Positions 45,758 to 55,740 of a stretch of DNA of 64,000 bases are shown here, in pieces. The position numbers were made by a program, and so were the translations under genes. Location: assembly GCF_964355755.1 (NCBI RefSeq), contig NC_092672.1, positions 11,964,501-12,028,500 on the forward strand. The letters run 5' to 3'. How positions within the stretch are numbered: the stretch's first letter is position 1; every line of letters begins with the position of its first letter. The notes under the pieces are model-generated. The model worked only from the letters and a program-made list of their open reading frames with translations, did no database searches and was not told where the DNA came from. This DNA comes from Antedon mediterranea. Lineage: Eukaryota; Echinodermata; Crinoidea; Comatulida; Antedonidae.

Positions 45758-48416
45758 CGTCACAGAACTAGAGTTATTTGGACTTTACATTAACGTTTCA
45801 GCATTTCGACATTTACTAAAGGGTTGCGAATTTGATGCATTCGTAGACCACTCAGCGATTGTACAAATTTGGCATTCAAAAGATCAGCCATGTACACCCC
45901 GTCTACAGAAACTAATATTACGATTGTCCGGATACATTTTCCAAATTGGTTATAAGAAAGGAACTGAATTAGTTTTAGCAGATTTTCTCTCCCGAGCCCC
46001 TCGTGATGACGATTCCGAAATTGATCAAGTTGTACCCATTGCATTTAATATTACAGAGACTGAATCTCTTAACCCGATTACAAACACATCTACTAGCAGA
46101 CCAGTAACAAGGTCATACGCCAAGCAAATGGGAATAAATATACCTGACCTACATAAACCCAAACCCAAACAAACGCCTGTCATTAATCAAAACCCAGTGA
46201 CAACAAACACGCGACCTACACCTCAACCTACCGCTACACCGCAAATAATCACGAGACAACAAACAAACGCACATCGATCACCGCCCATCACAACGCCACC
46301 CATCGTAACACCACCCCCAATACGTAATGTAAACATTCGACAACCTCCAGAGGAACGACTAGTAGACAAAAATAAACAAAGCAAAGACACTACACATCGA
46401 AATGTACCAGTTGAATTGTATACATCGCCCAAACCACTAGTACCCAACATAACTGAATTTAAGTCAGCACACATCCCAAAACAACAAGACTTAGATAGAT
46501 TAATGGATGTTATTCAAAGAAAGATAATTAGAGATTATAACCTCCCAGTAGATGTTAAACAATTACGTGTTGAACAAGAAACTTCACCATTTTTTAAGCC
46601 AGTTTACGATTATTTAGTTCATGATATCCTTCCAGCTGATAAGAAAGCAGCTCGTGCAGTTCAGAATAAGTCAGAGCAGTACATATTGTGCAACGGTTTA
46701 CTATTCCGTTTATTTTTCCAAGATAAAGGTGGAGAATTTGTATTGCAATTAGCTGTTCCTGAAAACTTAGCAGAGACTGTTATTTCTCAGTATCACGACA
46801 ATTTGTTAAGTAGCCACCAAGGTACGATGCGTACTTACCTTACTATTAGAAAATTATTTTACATGCCTCTTATGTTCGAGAAAGTCAACAATTATACCCA
46901 AGCGTGTCTTAGATGTCAACAATTTCGTCCCAAAACCGATAAATTACGTCCTTTACACGATCGAGTACCAGCAACTTACCGTCCTTTTCATACACTCAGT
47001 CTAGATTTTAAGAGTATGCCAACTTCACCTTCAGGTTTTAAACATATTATGGTAGTATGTGATGAGATAACTAGATTTTTGATTTGTGTACCTTTGAAAT
47101 CCATTGATGCCGAAACAATTTGTGAAGCACTAATTCAAAAGGTCATCAGTATTTTTGGACCCCCATCTCGTCTTATTTCAGATGCAGCAACCTCCCTTAC
47201 AGGAAAATTATTAACACTATTATGTAACACCCTTAATGTTGATAGGAAAATCATCAGCGTCCACAATCACGGTAGTTTACAAGTTGAACGTCATATCCGC
47301 ACCGTATCGGACCTGTTAAAGGTCAACCTTAACCAATTCGGAACAGATTGGGTTAGATTTGTATCAACAACATGTTATGCTTATAACTCGTTTTCATCCC
47401 CACATCTAGGAAACCACTCCCCTTACGAATTAGTTTTTGGCCGCCAACCTCCAAGTTTGACCTCATTAGCATTTAACCCTATTTCAGGATTGTCTCATTC
47501 CTATGAAGAATACTTTGAACATCTCAAGAAGAAATTTCAAAACATTTCACAGACAATGCTACAATTACAGCGAACACAACAAAACGTCCAAAACTCAAAG
47601 ATTTCCCAACGCTTAGAAAAAAGTCCAATTTACTCAGTAGGACAACTCGTATATTTATACAAGCCAACATCATCATCACTAACAGCAAATTCAAAGAAAA
47701 TCGCCGCAGAATGGGTCGGACCATTAGTAATTCATGAAGTACTAGACAGAACACACTACATCCTAGCGACGATTAAAGGAGAAATACTTCGCGACGTATT
47801 CAATTATAACAGACTGAAACCCTGTTTTATGAGAACACCCAAAGAACGCAAAAATTTTACACATCTCCAAAAACTTAAACAATTGTTGAATGAACCCACC
47901 GATGATAATAACGAGAAAATCCAAAACACCATTAATGTAGTAAATGACGAAATCAATGTTGAATTTGTAGACGAACATGATAGGACACCCACCCAATTGC
48001 AATCAGATACCCTTACACATCCAACTAAAGTAGAACCCCTTAACTTGCAACCTTACATTGACTGTGTAGAGAACAACATGGGATTAGCAGCCCCATTCCA
48101 AATGAAAGAGGAACAAATTAAGGAACAAACTAATCTAATTATGACAGCACCTAATGATTCAAATATGACATTAAACCGAGGTAGATTTAAAGCAGGACAT
48201 TTCCAAGTTTTAGTTTCATATTCTAAACCGACTTCAGCCAAACGCAACACCGATAAAACAAAACACGAATCTAATGATCGCAAATTTTGGTGGAATATTG
48301 ACAGATATAACGATACAGATAAATTGATTAAAGAGATCATTAATGATAAACAGATACCGATAAGTGGATCGCCAAAACGATTCATAAAACGTTTGTATAA
48401 TGCAACGAATTACTGA
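45745..48416 (+). CDS. pol: Gypsy Pol, second part: end of RNase H and integrase
   Basis: Upstream of the long 45924-48416 ORF the same frame already encodes the RNase H tail (YSVTELELFGLY). Residues about 50-180 of the ORF are a Pro/Thr/Gln-rich linker. The integrase zinc module has YHDN, SHQG and CLRCQQF near 290-330. The catalytic acidic residues fit D at about 359 (LSLDFK), D at about 418 (LISDAATS) and E at about 453 (LQVERH). A GPY/F-like module, EWVGPLVIHEV, lies near 595. The last 200 residues are a charged tail without recognised motif. No chromodomain was seen. Confidence 0.9.
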
Positions 48417-49308
48417 TTTAATTTTTTTTGCAAGATTATTTTTAAATTACGACATTTGCTAAATTAATGATAGCATAGTCTACGTATGTGATGAGATTTG
48501 TTTAATAATAATGTGATTTCAGTTAAAAGAGAATTGAATTTATGTTTAAGTATTGATTTTGTAACGAGTTTTTTGATAATGATTAATTTTGAATTTTGAA
48601 TGATCGATATATTGAGATATTGAAAAGAACGACAATCATTTTGTAACAAATATTTTGTTTAACCTTTGAGTCGTTAATCTCAAGCATTAATTAATTGATA
48701 TACAATAACAGGAGATTTTCTTAGTACTTTTAATTTTAATATTTTTTAAATTGAGTACAAAAGTCGAATTCGTCGATTGATTGAAATCGTAATTACCTGT
48801 GAATATAAATGCTTAAATCGATAAAGTTGTGACGATAACGATATATTGTGGATAAGTTTGTGTCAACGGGACACACACATTTGTTTCTTTAAAGTTTTAA
48901 GTGATTAAGTTTGATATTTTGATTTTAGGCTAATCAGCCACAGTTTCTTGAGTTTTATGTTTTGATTTGATGATTTATGTTTGAAGACCATTAGAACGCG
49001 ATGAGTGTCGCACGATTTGATGTAACATACTATTTTTAAGTTTTGTAATTTTATTTTTAACTGATTTATGTTTGATTTACGCGAATTTTTATACCAAATT
49101 CATTTTTATAATTTCATTTTTTTTAAGAGAGAGAAGAGAGAGAGTGAAAGTGATAAGGTTACACTTCAGAGTCAATGGTTTTGGCTAACTCAATTTTTGC
49201 ATATATGTATAATGTTTTTTTTCTTTTATATAACTTTAATTTTGCATGCCACTATTATAACCATTTTTATATTTAAATAGATTAGAAAAAAAAAGGGAAA
49301 CAGAGGGA
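48417..49308 (+). other. Gypsy 3' untranslated region
   Basis: About 890 bp of AT-rich sequence between the end of Pol and the 3' LTR. Its ORFs are short and hydrophobic by composition. An envelope-like gene was looked for and not found. Confidence 0.6.
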
Positions 49309-49951
49309 TGTGATATAAAGATATACTTTTATATTTAAGAAATTGACCTTTGTATCGGAATTCAAATAGGTTCACAAACTTGACCCAGAAAGTCCAAAGG
49401 AGAGTTTGTCCAGATGTTTTAATGACCATTTAGTTTATAATAGAATCCCTAAAGAAAACACTTAGCTTAATTTTGTGACTTTCCCATCGTTAAACCAGGA
49501 GTGATCGACACTATTTAAGTACAGATTTGACAGTGTCATCCATCACAGAAATACCTTATTATACCGTTAATCACTCCCACTTAAACACCCCTGGATCAAC
49601 TTAGGACCAATCGTTACCCTCACAAATGATGTAATGACATTATGCAAATGAACTGAGCCAATATACTCCCAAGTTTCAGAAGGGCCCAGACACACCTTAC
49701 AGCCACCTCACGGAGCACACACCTTACAGCCAACTCACGGAGCACACACCTCACAGCCACTTCTTCAGAAGCAGACCTACACACTTCACACCTCACTGAC
49801 AGCATCAATCATAGATCGTCCGTTCCTTATCTATACTTATAGTTGTATATTGTACTGAAGTATTATACTGAATAAACAATATATGTGTTACGACAGTCAA
49901 GCGAGTCAGAGTCTTCATTAGTACCTCAACAACCGCAAACATTATATTACA
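49309..49951 (+). repeat. Gypsy 3' LTR
   Basis: 643 bp, matching the 5' LTR almost exactly, followed by the TTAT target duplication. Confidence 0.93.
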
Positions 49952-50029
49952 TTATACAGACAGCAACGTGTGTGACTTGCTATAGTTTTACAATTACCAC
50001 CTATGGACAGTAGCAGAATCGGGTGTTAT

Positions 50030-50755
50030 ACTTGATATAGCATAAATTGCAAACAAATAGCTGTTTGCTATACTTGATATAGCCATAAATAGCAAACAAA
50101 TAGCTGTACAATTGTAATACTTGATATAGCCATAAATAGCAAACAAATAGATGTGTAATTGCTATACTTTATATAGCCATAAATAGCAAACAAATAGCTG
50201 TGCAATTGCTGCTATACTTTATATAGCCATAAATTGCAAACAAATAGCTGTACAATTGTAATAATATATATAGCCATAAATAGCAAACAAATAGCTGTAC
50301 AATTGCTATACTTTATATAGCTGCCATAAATTGCAAACAAATAGCTGTGCAATTGCTATACTTTATAGCCATAAATAGCAAACAAATAGCTGTACAATTG
50401 CTATACTTTATATAGCCATAAATTGCAAACAAATAGCTGTACAATTGTAATACTTGGTATAGCCATAAATAGCAAACAAATAGCTGTGTAATTGCTATAC
50501 TTTATATAGCCATAAATAGCAAACAAATAGCTGTGTGATTGCTATACTTGATATAGCCATAAATTGCAAACAAATAGCTGTACAATTGCTATACTTTATA
50601 TAGCTGCCATAAATTGCAAACAAATAGATGTGTAATTGCTATACTTTATATAGCCATAAATAGCCAACAAATAGCTGTACAATGGTTATACTTGATATAG
50701 CCATAAATAGCAAACAAATAGCTGTGCAACTGCTATACTTGGTAATAGCCAGATT
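50030..50755. repeat. Minisatellite, about 15 copies of a 46-50-bp unit
   Basis: The unit is built from ATAGCCATAAATAGCAAACA, AATAGCTGTACAATTG and CTATACTTTAT. Variants alternate TGCAAAC and AGCAAAC, and a CTG insertion (TAGCTGCCATAAA) occurs in two units. A lone degenerate unit lies at about 41150-41205, on the other side of the Gypsy insertion. Confidence 0.95.
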
Positions 50756-51229
50756 GTCCCTGCGATTTGTTGATCCTCATACTGAAGCACAGGCGGACTG
50801 GAAATTGTAGACGCCGAAACTCAAACGGAAGATCTTTTGGTATAACTGGGATTTTTGGTATGAAAACATCTTCATTTTTGTACGGACCTGTTAAAATGTT
50901 GATTATGATTTGTTTTTGTGGAAATCTGAGTTTAGAATTTCGAGAGAGGTAACATTTAATTTCTTAACTGTCAGGAAAAACAGAAAGGACATTACAGTAA
51001 TTGTGGTTGCGGTCGTTGGAGACAGTTTGATAAATACAGAAACAACTACTACACAAAAGGAAATATTAAACGCATTGTACACAATGAGTTTCGTTTACTA
51101 CATTCTGGTTTACTACATTCTCGTTTACTACATTCTCGCCGCATCTGTAGGCCTATAATTCCTGTTGACAAACTCCTTTGACAACAGCAGAACATACATG
51201 GTTATGTGGTTGATGACTGGCCTGAACCA
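50756..51229. other. Interval between minisatellite and SINE
   Basis: Two short ORFs (50767-50952, 50910-51158) without recognised motifs. The 51089-51136 stretch is a threefold tandem repeat of GTTTACTACATTCTS, which gives the YYILV repeats of the second ORF and argues against a real gene. Confidence 0.5.
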
Positions 51230-51585
51230 GCGAGTGAGTGGCCGAGCGGTTATGAAACTGTGGAACCGTAATTACGTAGCCATAACATCGGCAAGGGTTC
51301 TAGGCTCACTCGCTCCATGGTTCTGGTGGTAGAACGAGTCTTCTCGGATAAGGACTATAAACCATAGGTCCAGTGTACACATACCTCATGTGCACTTTAA
51401 AGAACCTAGTACATCTTTCGAGACGAGTAGGGGGTTACCCAGGTGTACTAGTCTACACAAACACAGCCACTGTCACACACAACCACTGTGCAATTTGGAC
51501 TGGACCGTTTTTAGAGGTGTTTACCACCTAGCTGTTGGTCCCGATTCTTTACTAACAGTGTTGGTGAGAAGTTAAATAAATAACC
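51230..51585 (+). mobile_element. tRNA-Ser-derived SINE
   Basis: The 5' 85 bases fold like a class II tRNA: GCGAGTG at 51231 pairs with CACTCGC at about 51307. The A box is TGGCCGAGCGG and the B box GGTTCTAGGCT is slightly degenerate. The tRNA-Ser type start GTGGCCGAGCGGTT supports a serine origin. The body follows, with GGATAAGGACTATAAACC and AGGTCCAGTGTACACATA, a block that resembles central domains shared by SINEs of many marine invertebrates. The tail ends AGTTAAATAAATAA. RNA polymerase III transcription is expected. The loop structure is too decayed for a working tRNA. Confidence 0.82.
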
Positions 51586-51826
51586 ATTCGTAGTAAAACA
51601 CTGGAATATGTAGGAAAAACGTTATGTTGTTTAATAACGACTACATACAAATATTTCGAATTTGAATATAAATATACCGTCTAAGAATACTTACAGTGAA
51701 TATTCTTTCCTGGATTAACATAAACATAAAAGACAAATTTCGTTTTTGTAAAAGCACAAGTTAACGGAGTACTTACTCGAACGTTTCGATCTCTATCAGA
51801 GATCCTTCTCAACTGACTGCGGAGTG

Positions 51827-53170
51827 TTAATGCAGCTTGGTCATTCTTGACGTCATCTGTTGATGACGTCGTACGCCTCCGGTTGTAGGTTGGAGGTTGT
51901 GCGGGGCTCGGCCAGGTGATGTGTCTATCAAATCATTGTACAAATGCGAGAGTTCGTCGTGGGCTACAGTGTCCCGGTTCATGGTCTTCTCCTTATTTCT
52001 CCTTATATGTAATGATTCTCTAATCTGTCTGTCTTTGCGTTTAGACTCTTTGGTTAAGATGGTCGCCTCCCAGTTCGGTACATGATTGTGTTTTATGACA
52101 TGTTCTGTAATGGCAGATTTGTGTATGATCGAAGATGTGGATGTTCTGGAGGCCCTAGTCATTACTCCCCCCGTGTTTGTTGTAACATCTTTTTTGTGAT
52201 CATTAATTCGTGTTTGTAATGCCCTCCCTGTTTCCCCAATGTAAACTTGTGGACAGTTGCGGCAGGTGACTTCGTAGATTACTCCACATGTATCCATCTT
52301 CTCGATTTTATCTTTTGGGTGGACGAGGCTATTCTTGATTTTATTTTGGGGTAGGAAATAGGTTCCGACATTGTGATAGGAGAGAGTGCGTCGTATTCTT
52401 TCTGCCATTCCTTTTACATAGGGGATTCCTATGCTACCTCGCATCTTGATCTTTTCCTTCTGTGGTTCGTGTCCGTTGTTCTTTTTTCTTTTTCGGTTTT
52501 CCATAACTCTCTGGAAGGACCACTCTGGATACTGGCAGTTGTGTAACGCTTTCTTGATGTTATCCATCTCAACTTTCCTCAAATCCATACCTCCCACTAC
52601 CTTCTCAGCTCTGTCCACAAGCGTGTTTATAAGCCCCAGTTTGTGTTCGAGTGGATGATGTGAGTTGAAATGTAAATATTGGTCTGTGTGAGTGGGCTTC
52701 CGATAGACTGAGGTGGTAACAGTTCCATTGTCATTGAGTGTGATGAGCATGTCCAGGAAAGGTATTGTGTTGTTTGTCATGGATTCTGTGGTGAACTTGA
52801 TATTGTCAGTTATATCGATGTTATTAAGATGTGTGTTAAATGTATGTACTGTACCTGTGGGGATGATAGCTAATACATCATCAACGTATCGTTTCCAATA
52901 CACAGGCTTGATGTTAGTGGGTGCCGTGTTTATGGCTTGATGTTCGAGCCACTCTAGATACAAGTTCGCCAATATAGGACTTATTGGGCTTCCCATAGCA
53001 ATGCCTTGTATTTGCCTATAAATGTTACCATTGAACGAGAAATAGGTTTTGTTCACAATTAAACCGAGGAGCTCCATTATGTCTGTCACATGTAGTTTAG
53101 TTCTATCCAGAAGTGTCGGATCTGTTGTTAGGCGATTTTCGACAACTTTGAGGGCCTCTTCTACATGGTG
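51827..53170 (-). CDS. Penelope-like RT (5' truncated) with GIY-YIG endonuclease
   Basis: An open frame runs on to 53347, but Penelope similarity begins only near 53170 (VEEALKVVENRL), so the first 60 residues are spurious. RT motifs are GIAMGSPISPILANLYLE and KRYVDDVLAI. After a basic linker (MENRKRKKNNG) comes the endonuclease: CGVIYEVTCRNC, VYIGETGRALQTRINDH. Penelope-like elements combine this RT with GIY-YIG. The frame is intact to the stop, but the N-terminal RT fingers are missing, so the protein would be incomplete. Confidence 0.88.
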   Translation of the reverse strand, partial: HHVEEALKVVENRLTTDPTLLDRTKLHVTDIMELLGLIVNKTYFSFNGNIYRQIQGIAMGSPISPILANLYLEWLEHQAINTAPTNIKPVYWKRYVDDVLAIIPTGTVHTFNTHLNNIDITDNIKFTTESMTNNTIPFLDMLITLNDNGTVTTSVYRKPTHTDQYLHFNSHHPLEHKLGLINTLVDRAEKVVGGMDLRKVEMDNIKKALHNCQYPEWSFQRVMENRKRKKNNGHEPQKEKIKMRGSIGIPYVKGMAERIRRTLSYHNVGTYFLPQNKIKNSLVHPKDKIEKMDTCGVIYEVTCRNCPQVYIGETGRALQTRINDHKKDVTTNTGGVMTRASRTSTSSIIHKSAITEHVIKHNHVPNWEATILTKESKRKDRQIRESLHIRRNKEKTMNRDTVAHDELSHLYNDLIDTSPGRAPHNLQPTTGGVRRHQQMTSRMTKLH

Positions 53171-54303
53171 AGCGACACTAATGTTTACGAACTGCCAAAA
53201 CGTAATCCAACACAAAACTATAAACGAAAAGTGGTCAACATCATAGGCAGGTTGTTCAAAGAAAAGAAAATCAACTACAGAGAGAAAGAATGGCTGTTTC
53301 TCACGGCTGAAATTGTACCTAGGTTGTATTGTCTTCCGAAGATACATAAACCAAATTGGCCATTAAGACCTATAGTAGATAACATCAACACCGTTTTTTA
53401 CACCGTTGCACAATTCCTCACCAAAATCCTGTGTCCGCTTGTCGGAAACACAGAACATCATGTAACTTACTCAGGAGAGTTGGCGAGTGAACTAAAAGAA
53501 ATAATAGTCAAACCAAGTGAAACATTTGTCTCGTTTCAAATATGGATTTGAGGAAAGTTGAGATGGATAACATCAAGAAAGCGTTACACAACTGCTAGTA
53601 TCCAGAGTGGTCCTTCCAGAGAGTTATGGAAAACCGAAAAAGAAAAAAGAACAAAGGAAACGAACCACAGAAGGAAAAGATCAAGATGCGAGGTAGCATA
53701 GGAATCCCCTATGTAAAAGGAATGGCAGAAAGAATACGGCGCACTCTCTCCTATCACAATGTCGGAACCTATTTCCTACCCCAAAATAAAATCAAGAATA
53801 GCCTCGTCCACCCAAAAGATAAAACCGAGAAGATGGATACATGTGGAGTAATCTACGAAGTCACCTGCCGCAACTGTCCACAAGTTTACATTGGAGAAAC
53901 AGGGAGGGCATTACAAACACGAATTAATGATCACAAAAAAGATGTTACAACAAACACGGGGGGAGTAATGACTAGGGCCTCCAGAACATCCACATCTTCG
54001 ATCATACACAAATCTGCCATTACAGAACATGTCATAAAACACAATCATGTACCGAACTGGGAGGCGACCATCTTAACCAAAGAGTCTAAACGCAAAGACA
54101 GACAGATTAGAGAATCATTACATATAAGGAGAAATAAGGAGAAGACCATGAACCGGGACACTGGAGCCCACGACGAACTCTCGCATTTGTACAATGATTT
54201 GATAGACACATCACCTGGCCGAGCCCCGCACAACCTCCAACCTACAACCGGAGGCGTACGACGTCATCAACAGATGACGTCAAGAATGACCAAGCTGCAT
54301 TAA
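53165..54303 (+). pseudogene. Penelope-like copy with internal RT deletion
   Basis: 53165-53551 encodes the early RT (DTNVYELPKRNPTQNYKRK, PRLYCLPKIHKPNWPLRPIV) up to SETFVSF. There the copy is joined to MDLRKVEMDN, deleting the catalytic palm. A TAG near 53597 interrupts the next 25 residues. 53626-54303 is the GIY-YIG endonuclease region, nearly identical to the minus-strand copy (differences include NNGH against NKGN and DTVA against DTGA). Confidence 0.85.
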
Positions 54304-54309
54304 CACTCC

Positions 54310-54360
54310 GCAGTCAGTTGAGAAGGATCTCTGATAGAGATCGAAACGTTCGAGTAAGTA
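54310..54360 (+). other. Conserved hairpin at the Penelope 3' end (also at 51776-51826, minus)
   Basis: GATCTCT-GAT-AGAGATC is followed by GAAACGTTCGAG. Penelope-like elements are known to carry hammerhead ribozymes. CTGAT and GAAAC are both present here, but the strict CUGAUGA core is not, so ribozyme activity is uncertain. The motif lies just outside the ORF stop in both copies. Confidence 0.35.
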
Positions 54361-54398
54361 CTCCGTTAACTTGTGCTTTTACAAAAACGAAATTTGTC

Positions 54399-55133
54399 AT
54401 CTATACAAAATCGAAGCTAAATGAAATTCTTTCAAGATAAACATAAAACTCTACAGTGAATAAAATGTAAAACACTGGAATTTAGAAAAAAACGTTTTAC
54501 GTTTTGATAACGACTACATACGTATAATTCAAATTTGAATAAACAGACCATGTAGGAATCATATCTACAGTGAATACAATTCACTGTAGAACCGAAATAA
54601 TAAATGGTGCCGTTTTCGCCGTTACTGCTTTTATAGTCTTGAATGAAACCCTCTGGAAATTCCACACTTGATAGCCTTTTGATACAAAGGTAATTTTTAA
54701 AATATTTAATTCATAATTTAAGTCATAATTCAGTAACTATTTGGTTTACGAACTTATTATATAACCATCTCCGGGAATTAACACCACGGCGGGCATAGAG
54801 GACAAACTGTTTGTGTTTGCATTTTATATAGATTATGATTGCATAGATTATGCAAATTATTTTTATATAAAAAACCTTTTCTTGCAATTAGTTTGATTTA
54901 AAAATGTATTACCCGTGGGCTAGTTACCTCGGTGTTTTTTTGGCCCTGTGTTTTTTCTCTGCGACATTGACGTTGGTCCCCTCTCGCTTGTTTCCTGGGT
55001 CTGAATGATGTCATCGTATATTATCATATGTTAGAGGTTGTGTCCACCGTCGTCTCTCGTTCTTGTATCTGTGGTTTTTCTTATCCAAATAGATTCTCTT
55101 ACTTTTAAAAATGAAGTATTATGTTTGTAATAG
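54399..55133. other. Non-coding interval with a perfect short palindrome
   Basis: 54569-54595 is TCTACAGTGAAT-ACA-ATTCACTGTAGA, a 12-bp stem with a 3-base loop. At 54399-54560 is the right member of the direct repeats that flank the Penelope pair. No supported gene. Confidence 0.6.
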
Positions 55134-55307
55134 TGTAGCCCTCCAATACAAAAGACATATCGTCCGATAGAGGGCGGCAGATAGAGAGATTAGAAAGATC
55201 ATAACATAGAGCATGTGTAATGTTATAAATGTTCAGTGAGAATAAAGCCATCCCAAACCACTATATTTGAAGTGTTTATATTCATTTTCGGAGTCGGGAA
55301 CATAACA
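55134..55307 (+). repeat. Candidate short solo LTR
   Basis: 174 bp with TGTAGCCC at the start and GGAACATAACA at the end. It includes ATAGAGGGCGGCAG and GAGAATAAAG, a plausible polyadenylation signal. The flanks do not give a convincing target duplication, so this rests on end sequence and layout only. Confidence 0.35.
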
Positions 55308-55457
55308 TATGGTAATCCACGATATATTATGTTTAGTTAAATAGCATGGTCTGTTTTTGGAAGATTTTGGATGTATGCATATGTTTCTTGATCTGTTTTG
55401 TGTTCTTTTTTTACATATGATTTGTGTCCCAACTCTTTATTTGAGTGTTCCGCCTTT

Positions 55458-55665
55458 TTAACCGAATATAATGTAAACTGTTAAAAAAAATTCGGGAAAC
55501 CTTATGTATACAGTCAAAATGCTTTTTCTTTTTTTATTGTCATCATTTGGTGATACTAAACCCAATCTAAATTTGCTTTGTGATGTGAAATGCGTGTTTA
55601 TGCTGTGCGTTTTTAGTGTTCTTTTGATTCTTTTAGTCATTCAGTGCACATATGGGATCTCCACA
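55458..55665 (-). pseudogene. Penelope-like remnant (linker before GIY-YIG)
   Basis: A minus-strand frame reads RIKRTLKTHSINTHFTSQSK then LGLVSPNDDNKK. This parallels RIRRTLSYHNVGTYFLPQNK then SLVHPKDK in the Penelope copies at 52-54 kb. The RT and endonuclease parts are absent. Confidence 0.5.
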
Positions 55666-55740
55666 AATCCTAAGTCAAGGCATTTCTACAAATTTTTCAC
55701 TGATTATAACTATGCTACTCCAACTGTACAAAACAAATAG

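Larger units (their letters stand above)
41381..49955 (+). mobile_element. Ty3/Gypsy-type LTR retrotransposon, young
   Basis: The LTRs are 643 bp each (41385-42027 and 49309-49951), start TGTGATATAAAG and end TTATATTACA. A 4-bp duplication TTAT flanks them (41381-41384, 49952-49955). I see one difference between the LTRs, CCACCTCACG against CCAACTCACG. TGGTGGAAGACCC directly after the 5' LTR is a candidate primer-binding site. A purine tract (AAAAGGGAAACAGAGGGA) precedes the 3' LTR. Gag, protease, RT, RNase H and integrase follow in the Gypsy order. A frame change inside RNase H near 45.7 kb is the only large lesion noticed. Confidence 0.95.
41193..50034. repeat. Inverted repeat pair surrounding the Gypsy element
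   Basis: The left arm (about 41193-41250) contains CACCCGATTCTG, TGTCCATAGGTG and TGTAAAACTGTAG. The right arm (about 49976-50034) contains the reverse complements CTATAGTTTTACA, CACCTATGGACA and CAGAATCGGGTG. The Gypsy element sits between them with its own target duplication, so it landed inside an older inverted-repeat structure that borders a minisatellite. Confidence 0.72.
51732..54398. mobile_element. Two Penelope-like elements joined head to head
   Basis: Arms of about 857 bp (51732-52590 and 53542-54398) are near-identical inverted repeats encoding the GIY-YIG endonuclease region and the 3' end. The centre (52591-53541) holds different parts of the RT: the minus copy has the later RT and the plus copy the earlier RT. 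The two 5' ends meet near 53165. Outside the arms, direct repeats of GTAAAACACTGGAAT and the following ACGACTACATAC sequence lie at about 51594-51690 and 54469-54560. Confidence 0.88.

Noticed and set aside
48417-49308. Envelope-like gene in the Gypsy element
   Set aside because: No long ORF, signal peptide or fusion-protein pattern occurs between pol and the 3' LTR.
50030-50755. CRISPR-like array
   Set aside because: Units are contiguous, variable 46-50-bp repeats without unique spacers in a eukaryotic, transposon-rich context; this is a minisatellite.
50910-51158. 82-codon ORF with YYILV repeats as a membrane peptide
   Set aside because: The repeats come from a threefold 15-bp DNA tandem repeat and no homologous domain is visible.
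51230-51320. Functional tRNA-Ser gene
   Set aside because: The T arm and anticodon arm do not pair well and a SINE body follows directly, so it is a SINE head.
51827-53347. Taking the whole 506-codon minus-strand ORF as one Penelope protein
   Set aside because: The first 60 residues are the antisense of the plus-strand Penelope copy; element similarity begins only near 53170.
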